Assembly (NCBI GenBank): GCA_024291935.2
Contig: CM044311.1
Coordinates: forward strand, 30,074,001 to 30,138,000
Direction of reading: 5' to 3'
Source: Okapia johnstoni
Lineage: Eukaryota; Chordata; Mammalia; Artiodactyla; Giraffidae
Length of the DNA: 64,000 nucleotides
Shown: piece by piece, positions 33,267 to 45,201 of the stretch
How positions within the stretch are numbered: the stretch's first letter is position 1
How the letters are laid out: each line of letters opens with the position of its first letter
Made by a program: the position numbers and the translations under genes
The notes under the pieces: model-generated
Told to the model about the DNA's origin: nothing
The model's database searches: none
Seen by the model: only the letters and a program-made list of their open reading frames with translations

Positions 33267-33550
33267 GTTCTTCTTGACAAAATTCTGTTAACCTTTGTCC
33301 TGCTTCATTTTGTATTTCAAGGCAAGCTTGCCTGTTATTCTAGGTATCTCTTTACTTCCTACTTTTGCATTTCAGTCCCCTATAATGAAAAGGATAACTT
33401 TCTTTTTTGCTGTTAGTTCTATGAGTTATTGTGGGTCTTCATAGAACTGGTAAATTTAAGTTTCTTTGGTCTCAGTTTTGGGGGCATCGACTTGGATTAT
33501 TGTGATGCTGAATGGTTTGCCTTGGAAATGAACTGAGAATATTTGTATGG

Positions 33551-33728
33551 TAGTTTAGTCACTAAGTTGTGTGCCTGCCAGGCACCTCTGTCCATGGAAT
33601 ATCCCAGGCAAGAATACTGGAATGTGTAGCCATTTCCTTCTCCAGGGTATTTTCCTGACTCAAGGAATGAACTCAGGTCTCCTGCATTGCAGGCAGATTC
33701 TTTACTGTCTGAGCCACCAGGGAAGCCC
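33551..33728 (-). mobile_element. Bov-tA SINE with internal deletion
   Basis: Abuts the 5' edge of the BovB fragment. Tail and core are joined by a deletion (CTAAGTTGTGTGCCTGCCAGG), and the head ends GCCACCAGGGAAGCCC. Confidence 0.9.
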
Positions 33729-34789
33729 AATGTGTTTATATAAAATAGCAATTATATGTTATGTATATTATTGCACTTTCTTTTGTACAAGTATTAAGTT
33801 TTCACAAAAAGTGTATTTGAGTCATAACATAAAATAATAATATCCATTTTAAGATTTACATTCATACCTATGTGAGGGCAACCTCTGTATGCTTTCTGGT
33901 AGTAAGGGAGCTAAGAATGATAAAGAACAGATTATTTGATGACAACATTTAATGAAAGTATAAGATTATATATTTCCATTGTTAATAAAATTTCCACAAA
34001 AATGAATGATTTAAACTTGAACAACATTTATAGATTATACATGGAATAACCAGTATTTTTAGTTAAATAAAATTCATGTATCATACATACGGCCAAGACC
34101 ACTGATATACAATTACTTGTCACACTATTTGTGCCATCTTGTGGGTGCAAGAATTTTAAATCAAGTCAACATAGAATGTTGTTGCAGGTTTGGGGCATTA
34201 TTAGCCTGAAGGTATCCAAAGAAACACATTATACTGATATCATTGCAAACTATATCCTTCAAGTTTGGACAATCCATTTAACATTCAGTAATTCAATACC
34301 AACTCTTCCTCAATATGCATTTAAGCCATGTATTCCATTCATCTCTGAATGTTTAATACATAAAACCACAAACGTACTGTGTTCTGTAATTATGAGAATG
34401 CAGCTCAGGTTGATAATCAGCATTAACATTCTGGCTTCTGTAATATACACACAGCCTGCCTTCAGAGCCAAATCATAGGCTCTGGCAGAGAATATAAATT
34501 TCTTGAAAGTGTTTAAGGGTAAAAGATGCAACATTTCAAGATTAAAAGGAGAGAACAGTAAGGCCCTTATGCAATGAGTATATACATAGAGAAGGCAACT
34601 ATAAACGTAAGAATAAATACAAAATCTTGCATTTGTTTTTAATTTATCTCTTTTAAAATAGTATTGTTTTCTTATCCTTACAGTGTTATATTATCAATAA
34701 TCTTATAAAAAATAGAAATTCAAATGGGACAGTCCTTAGAGTGTTATTGTTTAATTACTACCAATGGTACCAATATCCCTGTAAGAAAT
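33729..34789. other. AT-rich DNA, nothing recognised
   Basis: Overlapping open frames at 34131-34534 on both strands lack domain features. Confidence 0.45.
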
Positions 34790-34830
34790 TATATATAGAT
34801 ATATAGATATATATGTAGATATATATGTAG
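34790..34830. repeat. (GATATA)n-type simple repeat
   Basis: Alternating ATATATAGAT / ATATATGTAG units. Confidence 0.85.
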
Positions 34831-34837
34831 TTAAACT

Positions 34838-34969
34838 CACCTGGAGAAGGAAATGGCAACCCACTCCAGTATTCCCACCTGGAGAATCCCATGGACAGAG
34901 GACCCTGGCAGGCTACAGTCCATGGGATGGCAAAGAGTCAGACCTGACTTAGCAACTAAACCACCACCA
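34838..34969 (+). mobile_element. Headless Bov-tA SINE with target duplications
   Basis: Begins at CACCTGGAGAAGGAAATGGC and ends CAACTAAACCACCACCA. Perfect 10-bp duplications TAGTTAAACT at 34828-34837 and 34970-34979 show it inserted in this shortened form. Confidence 0.95.
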
Positions 34970-34979
34970 TAGTTAAACT

Positions 34980-36329
34980 AATGATGAAGAGCAGCCCATT
35001 TAGAAACTAGGAAAGGCATTCAAGAATTCAATGAGAGGCACTTTGAGCTGTGAAAGAGTGGAGAAATTTGGCAGCAGATAGAACTGGCTCTGACATTTAC
35101 TGATTAGACAAGTGTGAGATGAATCTTTCAACTCTCTGAGCCTTGGTTTCATCATTTGTAAAACATAGTAATAATCACAAGCTGAGAAAACACAGATGCT
35201 TCTCAAAATACATTTTTCCCTCACTCCCATTGTAGGTTGACTTAACGTATCAGGCAATCAATGACTGAGTTTGATGACAGAGTTCTAGTGTCCCTTAGCC
35301 CTCCTAGATTAAATGCTCTATTTTAATAAAGGGAAAATACAACCCATTTTCCCACTCACTGTGATGGCCCATTTTAAAGATGTGCTTGCTTCATAACATG
35401 CCTGGAATTACATGTCTACAGAGGAATAAGGGCCCCATCAGTGTCACTCTGGTACAGGTGGTCACTGGCACTCCTAACAAGCAATTTTTTATGAAATCTG
35501 TTTTTTCCTATAGTTTCTGCTCAAATTAAACAGGAACATATACAGCATATCTGGAAGTCCTTATACGCTGCACTGGAGGTCTTAGTCCAGATGATAATTA
35601 ACAGTTGTTTACAAGCAAAGAAACTTAGTTACCTGAGACATCACTGGTGGTCTCTCAGCACTAAGACAAGATTGATTTCCTGTGTGAAAGGCCAAAGTTT
35701 AATAACTGATTGATTTTACAAGTAGATGCTAAGTTCTGTGACTCATTTCATCTATCTAAATCTACTTCCTATGTTGTAAACTATTATTGCTAATTAATCA
35801 GTTGGTTGGTATGAATGTTGAAGGTGAAGAAGATAGGGCAGAAAGAAATTGTTGTATGATTATAACAGAAATGAAGACAGTTGGAATAAACCCGAGGAGA
35901 TACAACTTTGCACTTAAAAAGCAATGTGAGGATGATGTGCTTGAGCAGTAGCTTAACACATCCAATCAAGGCTTTCTTTTTATTAAACATGATACCTTAG
36001 TGCTCAGTGAATCAACTATAATCTTAAGACAACCAAATGATAATCTTCTGTGTCAATAACTTTCTATATCAATTCCTATTAGTAAAGACATCAGAAATTT
36101 AATTCTATAATAAATATTTCAAAAAGAAGCATTTTAATCAGAGAATCTAGAGCAGCCTACTCCAGTTAACCTTTTTGCAGTTATGCTGTCCAAATGCTGA
36201 ACAGTTTCAGTACTTTCACTTGGGAGTATGTTTTAGAGAAACATTGCCTTTCCATCTCCACATTATTATAGAGATTATGAAATCAGTGCAGCACTGAATA
36301 GTAAGAGAACTGACCAGCTTACTGAAGGA
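34980..36329. other. Mostly unrecognised; probable MIR inside
   Basis: CTGACATTTACTGATTAGACAAGTGTGAG through CTGAGCCTTGGTTTCATCATTTGTAAAACA (about 35085-35170) looks like a plus-strand MIR core. The rest is unassigned. Confidence 0.5.
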
Positions 36330-36529
36330 GTGAAAAGTAAAAGTGTTAGTCACTTGGCTGTGTCCAACTCTTTGCAAACTTATGGACTGTATCCCTCCAG
36401 ACTCCTCTATCCATGGAATTCTCCAAACAAGAATACTGGAATGAGTAGCCATTCATTCCCTTCTCCAGGGGATGGAACCCAAGTCTCCTGCATTACAGGC
36501 AGATTCTCTACCATCTGAGCCACCAGGGG
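36330..36529 (-). mobile_element. Bov-tA SINE
   Basis: GTGAAAAGTAAAAGTGTTAG tail (reversed), core AAGAATACTGGAATGAGTAGCC and head GAGCCACCAGGGG. No clear target duplication. Confidence 0.9.
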
Positions 36530-36800
36530 TAGATAGTTGAATCTTGAAAACCATAGACCAAGAAAGGCTTAACTAATTTAATCCTTAGAAAAACTATAAA
36601 CCATCAAATAGTTGGCTTTGCATTTACACAAGCAAAAGTTGAATAGAAGAAGTCATCATGGACTCAGGAAAAAAAATAAAGCTAACTGGCAAGATTCCCA
36701 AGGCTAGGAAATCAGTGTAATTCCATGTTTCTCTGCATTTGCACTTCAGCAAATCACCCTACATATCACATTGCAATCGTGTAAGCCAGATGGAAATATA

Positions 36801-37021
36801 TGTGAGCTAAGTCACTTCAATTATGTCTGACTCTTTGCTACCCTATGGACTGTAGTACTCCAGGCTCCTCTGTCCATGGGATTCTCCAGTCAAGAATGCT
36901 GGAGTGGGTTGCCATTCCCTTCTCCAGGAGATCTTCCTGACCCAAGGATTGAACCCATGTCTCTCACATCTCGTGCATTGGTAAGTGGGTTTGTTACCAC
37001 TAGCGCCACCTGGGAAGTCGC
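36801..37021 (-). mobile_element. Bov-tA SINE
   Basis: Bounded by 10-bp duplications TGGAAATATA at 36791-36800 and 37022-37031; core and head (GCCACCTGGGAAGTC) clear. Confidence 0.95.
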
Positions 37022-37031
37022 TGGAAATATA

Positions 37032-39334
37032 CAGACTGCTTTAAATATCCAAGTGGATTTAAAATTTTTTAAATGACCTGTGCATTTTCAATAATGGAGC
37101 TAATGTTTCCAAATTATTTATATACAAAGGTTGTAAGTTCTCTATTTTTATCTTCTTTAACATTTTTTAAGTCAAAGTTTCAGATGACAATGAAGATTGA
37201 GATAAAATATGTAGATTAAGCACATTCTTAGAGCATAACTTTCAATGCAAAATTAGGATTCAAATAAGCCCAGGACTGCATGGTTCTGATAGGTTCTTTA
37301 CAACTAGATTTTAAATATCTTGGTCAGAGGAATCAAGGATCAAAATCAAGATGAAACTGAGCTGGAAATAATTCAAACCATTTCACAGAAGTGTCAAAGT
37401 GATTAGTTGCATGAAAAGCCCCGGACATTTTTGTTGTATACAAGTTGTGCATGAGCAAACAGTATAATTTGGATGTTCTAATATGCCGAAGTCTTCCACA
37501 GGAGAGTTCTATGGGAAGATCAGAATACCACACATTAAGAGTTAAGACTAAAGTAATCAACTGCCTAGAAAAGGAACTTGGGATAAGGAGAGGTTTGTAA
37601 ATCACAGAAACAGCTGAGGAAGTTTAGAATATTTAGCACAGGGAATTGAAGAATGATGGGAAATATGCTGATTATCTGCAAGTATTTAAAGAACTATTAT
37701 ATTTATGTGGCAATAGATGTTTTTTGTCTTTTGGGGGGGGAGAGGCAGCTAGCAGAGAATACAAATAGAAGGATTTAGCTTGGTTCACTAGGAAGAACTT
37801 TATCTTAATTAGGACTGTCTAGCAATAGATTGGAGGCTTTGTATTAAGTAAGATCATTGTCTTTCAAGGACACTGTAGACAGGATTCCATTATTTGGAGG
37901 AAAGTTAGGCTAGATATCTTCTAAGGTTCTTTCCAACACAATCATTTACTCACTAGGATATATCGTATACAATAAGTTTTCCCGAAAAGAGGGGCGTCCA
38001 TTCTATAGGAGAAATGAAAGGGTTTCTTAACTTTTCTTAAAACAATCATCTTTTTCCTGTGTATATAACCTAGGTTAGAACAATTGCTTTATTATGTTGT
38101 GAAAACTGATTTTGCCCTAAATCTACTGAACTACCACATACCCTGGTACACTAGGGATGAATTTTTAGAAACTAGAATTCAAGCAGTAAACACATTGTAA
38201 TATCATTCTCAAAACTATGATCAATCCAGACTGAAACACTCCAATGATTAATGGAGTAACATTTTTTATGGTGTGTGTTGTCTCCACGATATTTGCTATA
38301 AAACATCTAACATTCCACTGAAGGTTTCTAAGCTCTGTGGAATAGAAATAGATTGATAGCATCTTCAGTCTCTTGATAAAAGAAGGGCAACCTAAATGTA
38401 ATTATTTCAAAAGTCTCTGGGGAAAAGAGAGATATGTCTCAAATGGCGCATTATCTAAAATAAAGTCAGACATACCTTGGGGAAAGCAATAGTGACTTCT
38501 TTTACAGTAATATTAACTTGTTCTCGGTTTTGTTTCTGCATCTATGTCTTGATGTTTCTTCTCTTTTATTTGATTATTGTTTTTTAGCTAAAAATAAAAT
38601 TATAAAACTAAAGACAGGAAAGGGAGGGAGAAAAGAAGAGCACAATGAGGAGATTAAACCATGCTTACTCTCAAGTTTCTTGTTATAATATCTACCAAGT
38701 TTGAACAGATCCCTTTATGTTATACAGGGCTCTTCTGTATATTAAAGAAAATAAATATTAACTTTCAGTTGGAATTATTATGATTCATGTTGTATGTTCT
38801 TAGTTATTTTCAATATATTTTCCATATGATGCTAAATGTGGCATAAATATAGCTTCATTTAAGTATGATTAAAAACCGAGCCATTAACTGATAATTTAGA
38901 AGTTCTGTGAATTTATATCCCTTGACACTTTTAATGTGATCTATTAATGCTTAACTTTCAAAAGGAATATTTCTGGGATATCTGCCCCAATATTTTGTTT
39001 AGTGTATTATCATAACAATTTATTTTGTCTTACAAAATTTTGACAATAATACTTGATGATAAAATAGCAATTCATTCATAAGGTTTTATTCCATGATTGC
39101 ACAAAATAGTCATTTCTAAAGTTGAAATATGTTTCTCTAGATGTGCATTATTCTTCAAAGAAAGTGTGATCCATTCAGAATATTTTTCTGATTCATGTTT
39201 TATCCCATGCAGTACCCTGATGGGATGATCTCTATTATTTCAACTTCTGTCCACCACTCTGTAGACAATTTCTTGAGCTTTTAACACTTACAGAACTTAT
39301 TTCCTAGAATTGATGAATGACATTGCTAAACACC
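37032..39334. other. 2.3-kb repeat-poor AT-rich stretch
   Basis: No recognised repeat or gene. Contains a run of eight or more G at about 37733-37740 and purine-rich DNA at 38610-38640. It could hold non-coding regulatory sequence, but nothing visible proves it. Confidence 0.5.
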
Positions 39335-39710
39335 CAGTGAATGCTGGAAATCATCTTGACATCTCCCTCTCCCTCACCAGGTCTAAAACTTTTGTGATGA
39401 ACAAATATTAATGCTATCTTCTAAAAATCTTTTAAATCTATTCTCTTTCCATCCACGCAGGCCAGCACGGCCCTGACTCAACATTTCTCACTAAGATTAT
39501 AAACCTATTCCTCTAACTGAGTTTCTTGCTTCCAGCTATTCCTGCTCCTTCAAACACTTTACAAATCCAATAGAACTATCAGAGTGTTTCTTTTTAAAGA
39601 GAAAGTCCCTGTTTACAAATCCTCCATAGGGTTCTACAAACTTCTGGATAAAATTCAAAGACCTTAAAAAAAAGTATCAAAGCTATTTCATAATCCAATT
39701 TCTGTGTACT
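39335..39710 (+). mobile_element. L2 LINE 3' region (old)
   Basis: CTGACTCAACATTTCTCACT, CCAGCTATTCCTGCTCC, AATCCTCCATAGGGTTCTACAAAC and GGATAAAATTCAAAGACC follow the L2 order. Confidence 0.55.
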
Positions 39711-39714
39711 TCTG

Positions 39715-40160
39715 TTGCCAAAACTCAGTCTCTGTACACAGGTGCCAGATTAAATCTCAGACACAGAGTTTTGGGTGAAACAGAAATAGCTTTTTCACTT
39801 GGCCAGGCAAAGGTGGCCACAGTAAGCTAATTCCCTCAAGTCTGTGTGTCTCACCCTGGGGTTGGGAATGAGAAGTTTTACAGTGACGATTCAAGGAGCA
39901 AAGCATGATCAGCTTATGGACATTCTTCTGGTTGGTTGTTGGTGAGATAATTGGGAGTCAGCATCATCCACCTTCTGGTTCCAACCACTTTAGGGTCTGT
40001 GTTCTTGCCGTCAACAGCTTTCATCAGATGGGGGGTCTGCTTTTTGTAGAATCAACTTAGAAATTTCTGCCAGGCCTTAATCACTATCTTTTAAGAACTG
40101 TCTTTAGTGTTCTGCTATATAATTTGAAAGTAACTGCCAGATTTATGGTCTAAATTGTTA
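39715..40160 (-). mobile_element. LTR-like artiodactyl repeat (tentative)
   Basis: GTGCCAGATTAAATCTCAGACACAGAGTTTTGGGTGAAACAG, GGCCAGGCAAAGGTGGCCACAG and GGACATTCTTCTGGTTGGTTG look like the reverse of a ruminant endogenous-retrovirus LTR. The family and both ends are unresolved and no retroviral coding sequence is attached. Confidence 0.4.
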
Positions 40161-40222
40161 CCAGTTCCCCAGCCCAGCAGCTATTCTTTGTTTCTCCGTC
40201 TTCATATTCCCCAATCACCAAC

Positions 40223-40580
40223 TCTTTTTTTTTTTTTTAAATAATTTTGCTTATTTATTTCTTTTGGCTACACTGGGTCTTCATTGCTTTGCATGGGCTT
40301 TCTCTAGTTGCAAGCAGGGGCTATTCTTCATTGCGGTGGCAGGCTTCTCATTAAGGTGGCTTTCCTTGTTGCAGAGCTTGGGCTCTAGGTACATGGTCTT
40401 CAGTGGTTGCAGCACATGGGCTTAGTAGTTGTGGGTCCCAGGCTCTAGGTCTTGGGCTCAATAGTTGTGGTGCACAGGCTTCACTGCTCCGAAGCATGTG
40501 GAATCTTCCCAGACCAGAGATCAAACTTGTGTCCCCTGCATTGGCAGGTGGATTCTTATCCACTATGCTACCAGAAAAGT
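40223..40580 (-). mobile_element. CHR-2 SINE
   Basis: Reverse complement shows the tRNA-like head (GGGACTTTTCTGGTAGCATA), then the CHR-2 body of repeated 'caca actattgagcccaagacctagagcc'-type units, and ends in a poly-A (here poly-T at 40225-40238). Target duplications CCCAATCACCAAC (40210-40222) and CCCAATCATTAAC (40581-40593) differ at two sites. Confidence 0.93.
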
Positions 40581-40593
40581 CCCAATCATTAAC

Positions 40594-41035
40594 CCTTGAG
40601 TCAACCTTTTTCTTCAAAACACAAGGACACAGTTTCACTTCCTCAATCTACTGTCTTATCACTTTTCCATATGGTGCTGTGCTCAGCATATAAATCTGCA
40701 ATTAATATCATCCATTCTCACCCCTTTTTGACATGAACGATGATTCTTTGTCCTCTTGAACTATCATAGCACTCTACCAACCTTTCCTATACCTTGTGTA
40801 GTGGGAGAACAGGATTGTGGAAGACTGGGGCTTAGCTAAAACTTCAGACTGAGTGTGGAAGAAAAGAATGGGAAATAACATAGTGGAAGAGTATTCAGTT
40901 TTGCTGATCTCTGCTGCCTCATCTCTGGCCACATACACACCTATCCCATACTCAAACCCTTTGTCTATAGCCCAGTTGGTGTGATTTTGCCTTCCAGTGG
41001 ACATCTGACAAAGCATAGAGTCATTTTTTTTTTTT
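40594..41035. other. No gene or repeat recognised
   Basis: Ends in a poly-T run at 41023-41038. Nothing else supported. Confidence 0.4.
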
Positions 41036-41150
41036 TTTGGTCACAACTTGGAGATGAGCATACTACTGTCATCTAGTGGGTAAAGGACACGGATGCAGGT
41101 AAGCATCCTAAATGCACAGGACAGAGGGGGCTCGCTCCTTCTTTGTTACA
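41036..41150 (+). mobile_element. MER20 fragment (hAT-type DNA transposon)
   Basis: GGTCACAACTTGGAGATGAGC, TACTGTCATCTAGTGGGTAAAGG and AAGCATCCTAAATGCACAGGACAG match the MER20 central region. Confidence 0.85.
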
Positions 41151-41180
41151 GTTGTTTGCAAATGTTTCTGTGTATATAAA

Positions 41181-41255
41181 ACTCCCTTCCTCCCTCTTTC
41201 TCTCTTTCTTCTTTCTCTTCTATTCTCTCTCCTTCCTCCCGTCATTCCCACCCTC
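41181..41255. repeat. Pyrimidine-rich (CT)n tract
   Basis: About 75 bases almost entirely C and T on the plus strand. Confidence 0.9.
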
Positions 41256-41269
41256 AAGGTTTTATGGTG

Positions 41270-41545
41270 AAATAACTACTAATTCTTAGTTCTGATCATC
41301 TCACACTAAATATTCCTCTCTTTAGGAAACCTATTATAATCCTCTCCTCTCTGTATTGTGCCTTTGATAATATGCTCCCATAACACCCACTTCCTCCCAC
41401 AGTTCCATACTTGTTATAAACATTTTTAATTGTGGATACCTGTTTAATTGTTTTCATGGCTGAAAAGAAAGATCCCTAAGGACAGAAACCTATAATGTTC
41501 ACTATGATATGTCCTGTGTTCAGAGCATGCTTTTGTAGGAAGTGA
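41270..41545 (+). mobile_element. L2 LINE 3' terminus
   Basis: TGATCATCTCACACTAAATATTCC, CTCTGTATTGTGCCTTTGATAATATG, GGATACCTGTTTAATTGTTTTC and AAGATCCCTAAGGACAGAAACC match the L2 ending. Confidence 0.65.
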
Positions 41546-43006
41546 TGAAGGGGGGAAAAGATAGGTGTAGAGTACCAAATTCATATAAGTTATTAACAGT
41601 TTCACCTTTTTAAAGAATTTGCCCAATTTAAGAAGGTAGTGCTTTATAAAGTTAAGAGAAAGGTGAAAATAATACTTTAAATATCTCTGCAGTTAGTTAC
41701 ATTATAAAATGGGATTCATGTTTCTATTCAAGTTGTATATATTAATTAATTTTTATAAGAATTGAAGAATATTATTAGTTTATTGGATTCCTCAAAGTAC
41801 CCTTAATAGTTTTTTCATGGAAAGTTCCATTGGGGAATGGCATATAGCAAATGGGTGCAGGGCAGATATAAAAACTAAGCCTGTACAATAGTTTGTGAGA
41901 ATTCTGGCCATCTCTCTAATACTAAATTTAGTTCATCTTGCATTAAGACCTGGGAAGACTGTCACAGATTGTCTTAAGACTACCTCAACAAATACCTCTT
42001 ACTAGAATGCAGGATAAATAAGCTTAACAGCATGAGTTCAAAAAGATTACATATAAAAAATACATTCTTTACTTCATAAGAGACTTAAAAAATGTGGAAT
42101 TTTGGTCCATTCTTTAATAATTGATCTAAGTTGATGTATCTCAGGCCATCTACCTTGTCCTCAAAAGTGTGAGCCTTAGAAATAATATGAAATTGAGCAC
42201 TGAAAAGGCCTTTTCACGTAATAAAAGATGATAATGTTTTTAGATAAAGAAACAATGAGAGAACTTGTCAGTATCTCTCATTGTCCTTGTTACCATTATC
42301 AGTTACTTCTGTCAGTGCAATATGCTGAGCACTAAACAGAAGTCAAAACCATTGTCCTTTGTGAGAGTTCTTTTTTTTTTTTTTTTGAGATTTTTTTGTT
42401 TTTTGAAATACAGGCACAGAAATCAAATTATCGTGTTTGCCCACTCTTTCTGCCCTGGAAGTTAGGCATATTTATTAGCTACAATACAGCTTTTTAAGCT
42501 GGCATTTGGATCATTTCAATAACTAATGTTTGTTTTATCAACAATAGTTTAATTTGACATGCTGCATAATGCATCTGCAATAACAGTGCCATGTTTGATG
42601 GATAAATGCCTAGGAAAAAAATTCAAATTGGCTAATAAATAAAATTGAATTTCGAGACCCCATTTATTTTAAGGAAACTTGTCATGGGTTATTAACTGTA
42701 CTCCATAATGGCTTGTTTATGTCTGTGCATAAGTAATTTGAAACAAATCGGGGTGACATAGTTAGAAACTGTCATACTTCACTTACTGCTGTCTTTCCCA
42801 GCTCCTCACCACCCGACCCGCTAATTTTCAGAAATAATTTCTACTTGTTAACAAGGTTCTGAACAAAATTTAACTAAATTTCCATACATTTAACATAAAA
42901 CTGTTTTTTAAACATTCAGAAATTATACCAATATGGAATTAACCTAAAATTCTGACTTTAGATAGATGTTTCTTTGATTTCTCCACATATTACAATTAAC
43001 TAAGAG
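41546..43006. other. Repeat-poor stretch with non-coding candidate
   Basis: No gene. A poly-T rich patch lies at 42370-42400. The 42440-42800 interval has balanced, non-repetitive sequence with several TAATAA/TTTAAT and homeobox-like TAAT sites and is discussed as a candidate conserved non-coding element. Confidence 0.45.
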
Positions 43007-43026
43007 GTTTGTTTGTTTGTTTGTTT
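43007..43026. repeat. (GTTT)5 simple repeat
   Basis: Five exact GTTT units next to the MER5A copy. Confidence 0.95.
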
Positions 43027-43177
43027 AGGGCTGATGCCTTGTTTCTCATTCCTAGAGATTCTGAGTCAGTTGGTCTAGGGTGACATTTTTGCTTTTTAGA
43101 AAAATCAGTTGAAGTTTTTTATTTTGTTTTAAACTTCTTAAGCATATATGGAGAGCCAAGATTGAGAACTCCAGCGG
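43027..43177 (+). mobile_element. MER5A-like element
   Basis: CTAGAGATTCTGAGTCAGTTGGTCTAGGGTG and TTGAGAACTCCAGCGG match MER5A, with the middle strongly T-rich and diverged. Confidence 0.7.
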
Positions 43178-43659
43178 TAACACAGAGCTCTGGTTCCTAA
43201 CACACATTAATACATTAGTCTTAGCTGGTCAGTGAGATCAAATTGTGTAATACTAAAAACTGTCCCATTTAAGTTTTTGGACTGCCTTTTGAACTTGCAG
43301 TTCTAGGTGCCCAGGGAATATCCAAGACAGCCTTTGTTCTCAATGAATTTACATAAGGGAGTCCAAATGACGAAATAGAAAGGCAAAGTAAGATATTGTT
43401 GCAAGAGAGGTGTAAACAAAGGCTTTGTGAGATCTTGTCTGTGATGGACAAGGACCAAAAAAAAATTTTTTTTGGAGTAGGTAGAATGTAATTAACCTTG
43501 TCAAGAAATGTGGATGCATGTTTTAACCTTGTTATTGCCTTTGATATCTCATAATCTTCTAATACTTAACTGAACCAAACATTTTTACTTTACTAACAGT
43601 AAAAACAATCTACTGTATTTGCATTTTCCTTTTAGTGTGGAAACAGGTTTATATATGTT
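43178..43659. other. No gene or repeat recognised
   Basis: Nothing supported. Confidence 0.4.
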
Positions 43660-43905
43660 GTTATTTTTGAGACTTATAACATATGGGCTATATAATACAG
43701 TGTTCTTATTTTTGGATGAAGAAACAGGCTCAGATTGTAAATCAGTTGCCCAATTTACAGAACTAACAATTGGGATTGTTAGGTCTCAGATGAATCCTCC
43801 TGAGTTTTATATAGTTCAGACCCTTTTTTAATCACCCCGTTTGAAGTTAAGAAGTTGGTGACCTTAGGCTAGAGGCCAGATCTCTTAACACTGAGTTCCT
43901 TTCTT
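43660..43905 (-). mobile_element. MIR SINE
   Basis: GGATGAAGAAACAGGCTCAG, AAATCAGTTGCCCAATTTACAGAACTAACAATTGGG and GCCAGATCTCTTAACACTGAG are the reverse complement of MIR. Confidence 0.7.
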
Positions 43906-44673
43906 CAGAAATACTATGACACATGAACATTTAGTAAACCATATATTCAACAAGTGCAGCTCAAAATCTCTTAAAAATTAACTTTTCAAAAGACAATTGG
44001 AAATTGACATCCTAATATATTTTTTTTAATGGTACCAAAAAATGCACTACTTTACTGATTTTCCCCAAATGTAATCTTTCTTCTTTCTCTACAGTCATAC
44101 TTAATATCTGCAACTTGGGAAATTACTAAAGTCAAACAAGTTTAGAAACTATAAAAAGTCAGGTGTGGATTGTCTGCTTTATAATACTTCTTTTCTGTCC
44201 TACAAGTAGAAACATCTTACATGCTTTATCATGAGTCATTGCAATCTCTATATAAATAGTTAATGGTGCACAGAATATTTAAGTTTTGATTTTTAGAACT
44301 TTCTGGAAAGCTTTCTTCCAAATAGTTTTGATCTACAGTTGATTGGATTCGCAGACGCAGAACCCATTGGTCAACTGTATATGATTAAAGATTGATGGAT
44401 AGATCTATAGACCACATAAGAGGTGTGGCAAATTGAGCCTAAAAGACACCTTAAAAAACTTCCTGGAGGAATGGTTTTATATTGGTTTCATTCTTAGTAA
44501 GGACTCACAACCCAGAGACTGTCAAGATAAGCTGTTTGTCACCCGTTTCACTTATACTAACAGTTTGACCTTGAGCATGACACTAACCTAAAGTAAGAGC
44601 AGGAATAGTATTGATAGCATAATTTTTTTAAGAATTAAGTGAAATAATAAATATAAAAGTACTACTTATGTTT
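43906..44673. other. No gene or repeat recognised
   Basis: AT-rich DNA; nothing supported. Confidence 0.4.
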
Positions 44674-44871
44674 GAATTGAATTGAAAGTCGCTCAGTCAT
44701 GTCCAACTCTTTGCAACCCCATGGACTATACAGTCCATGGAATTCTCCAGGCCAGAATGCTGGAATGGGTAGCCTATCCCTTTTCCAGCTGATCTTTCCA
44801 ACCCAGGAATTGAATCAGGATCTCCTGCATTGCAGACAGCTTATTTTCCAACTGAGCAATGAGGGAAGCCC
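44674..44871 (-). mobile_element. Bov-tA SINE with BovB-like tail
   Basis: Tail reads TTGAATTGAATTGAAAGTCGCTCAG, a pentamer-type repeat like the BovB end, followed by core and head (GAGGGAAGCCC). Confidence 0.92.
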
Positions 44872-45201
44872 TTAATAAATTCTCAGGAAGTAGCTGCTAT
44901 TTTTTTTACTATTATTACACATTATAATAAAGCTTAATTATTTACAGTGATTTTCACAAACACTGTTTTGTTAATTGAGGTATTGTGACATCATTATATA
45001 AAGAAAATGGAAAATAAAAAATCAGGAAATAAAGACTTGGATATATTTACATAAAAACAATTACCTCATCTCTCTTTACACTATAAAATATATGGCTGCT
45101 AACATTTCTGACAGCTTTTAATATTTTAATATCTGATTCTTCATGCTCATTTGATAACTCCTATGACATAATGCTCCAATGGGGATAAAATAAGTGTTTT
45201 G

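Larger units (their letters stand above)
31908..33547 (-). mobile_element. BovB LINE internal fragment (endonuclease to RT)
   Basis: The most 5' BovB piece in the window: read on the minus strand it runs from endonuclease-coding sequence (33000-33547), through the linker (32548-32730), into the reverse-transcriptase N-terminal part and on to motif A (around 32050). It lacks the 3' terminus found in all the other copies. Many stops and a disrupted patch near 32030-32060. Confidence 0.9.
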
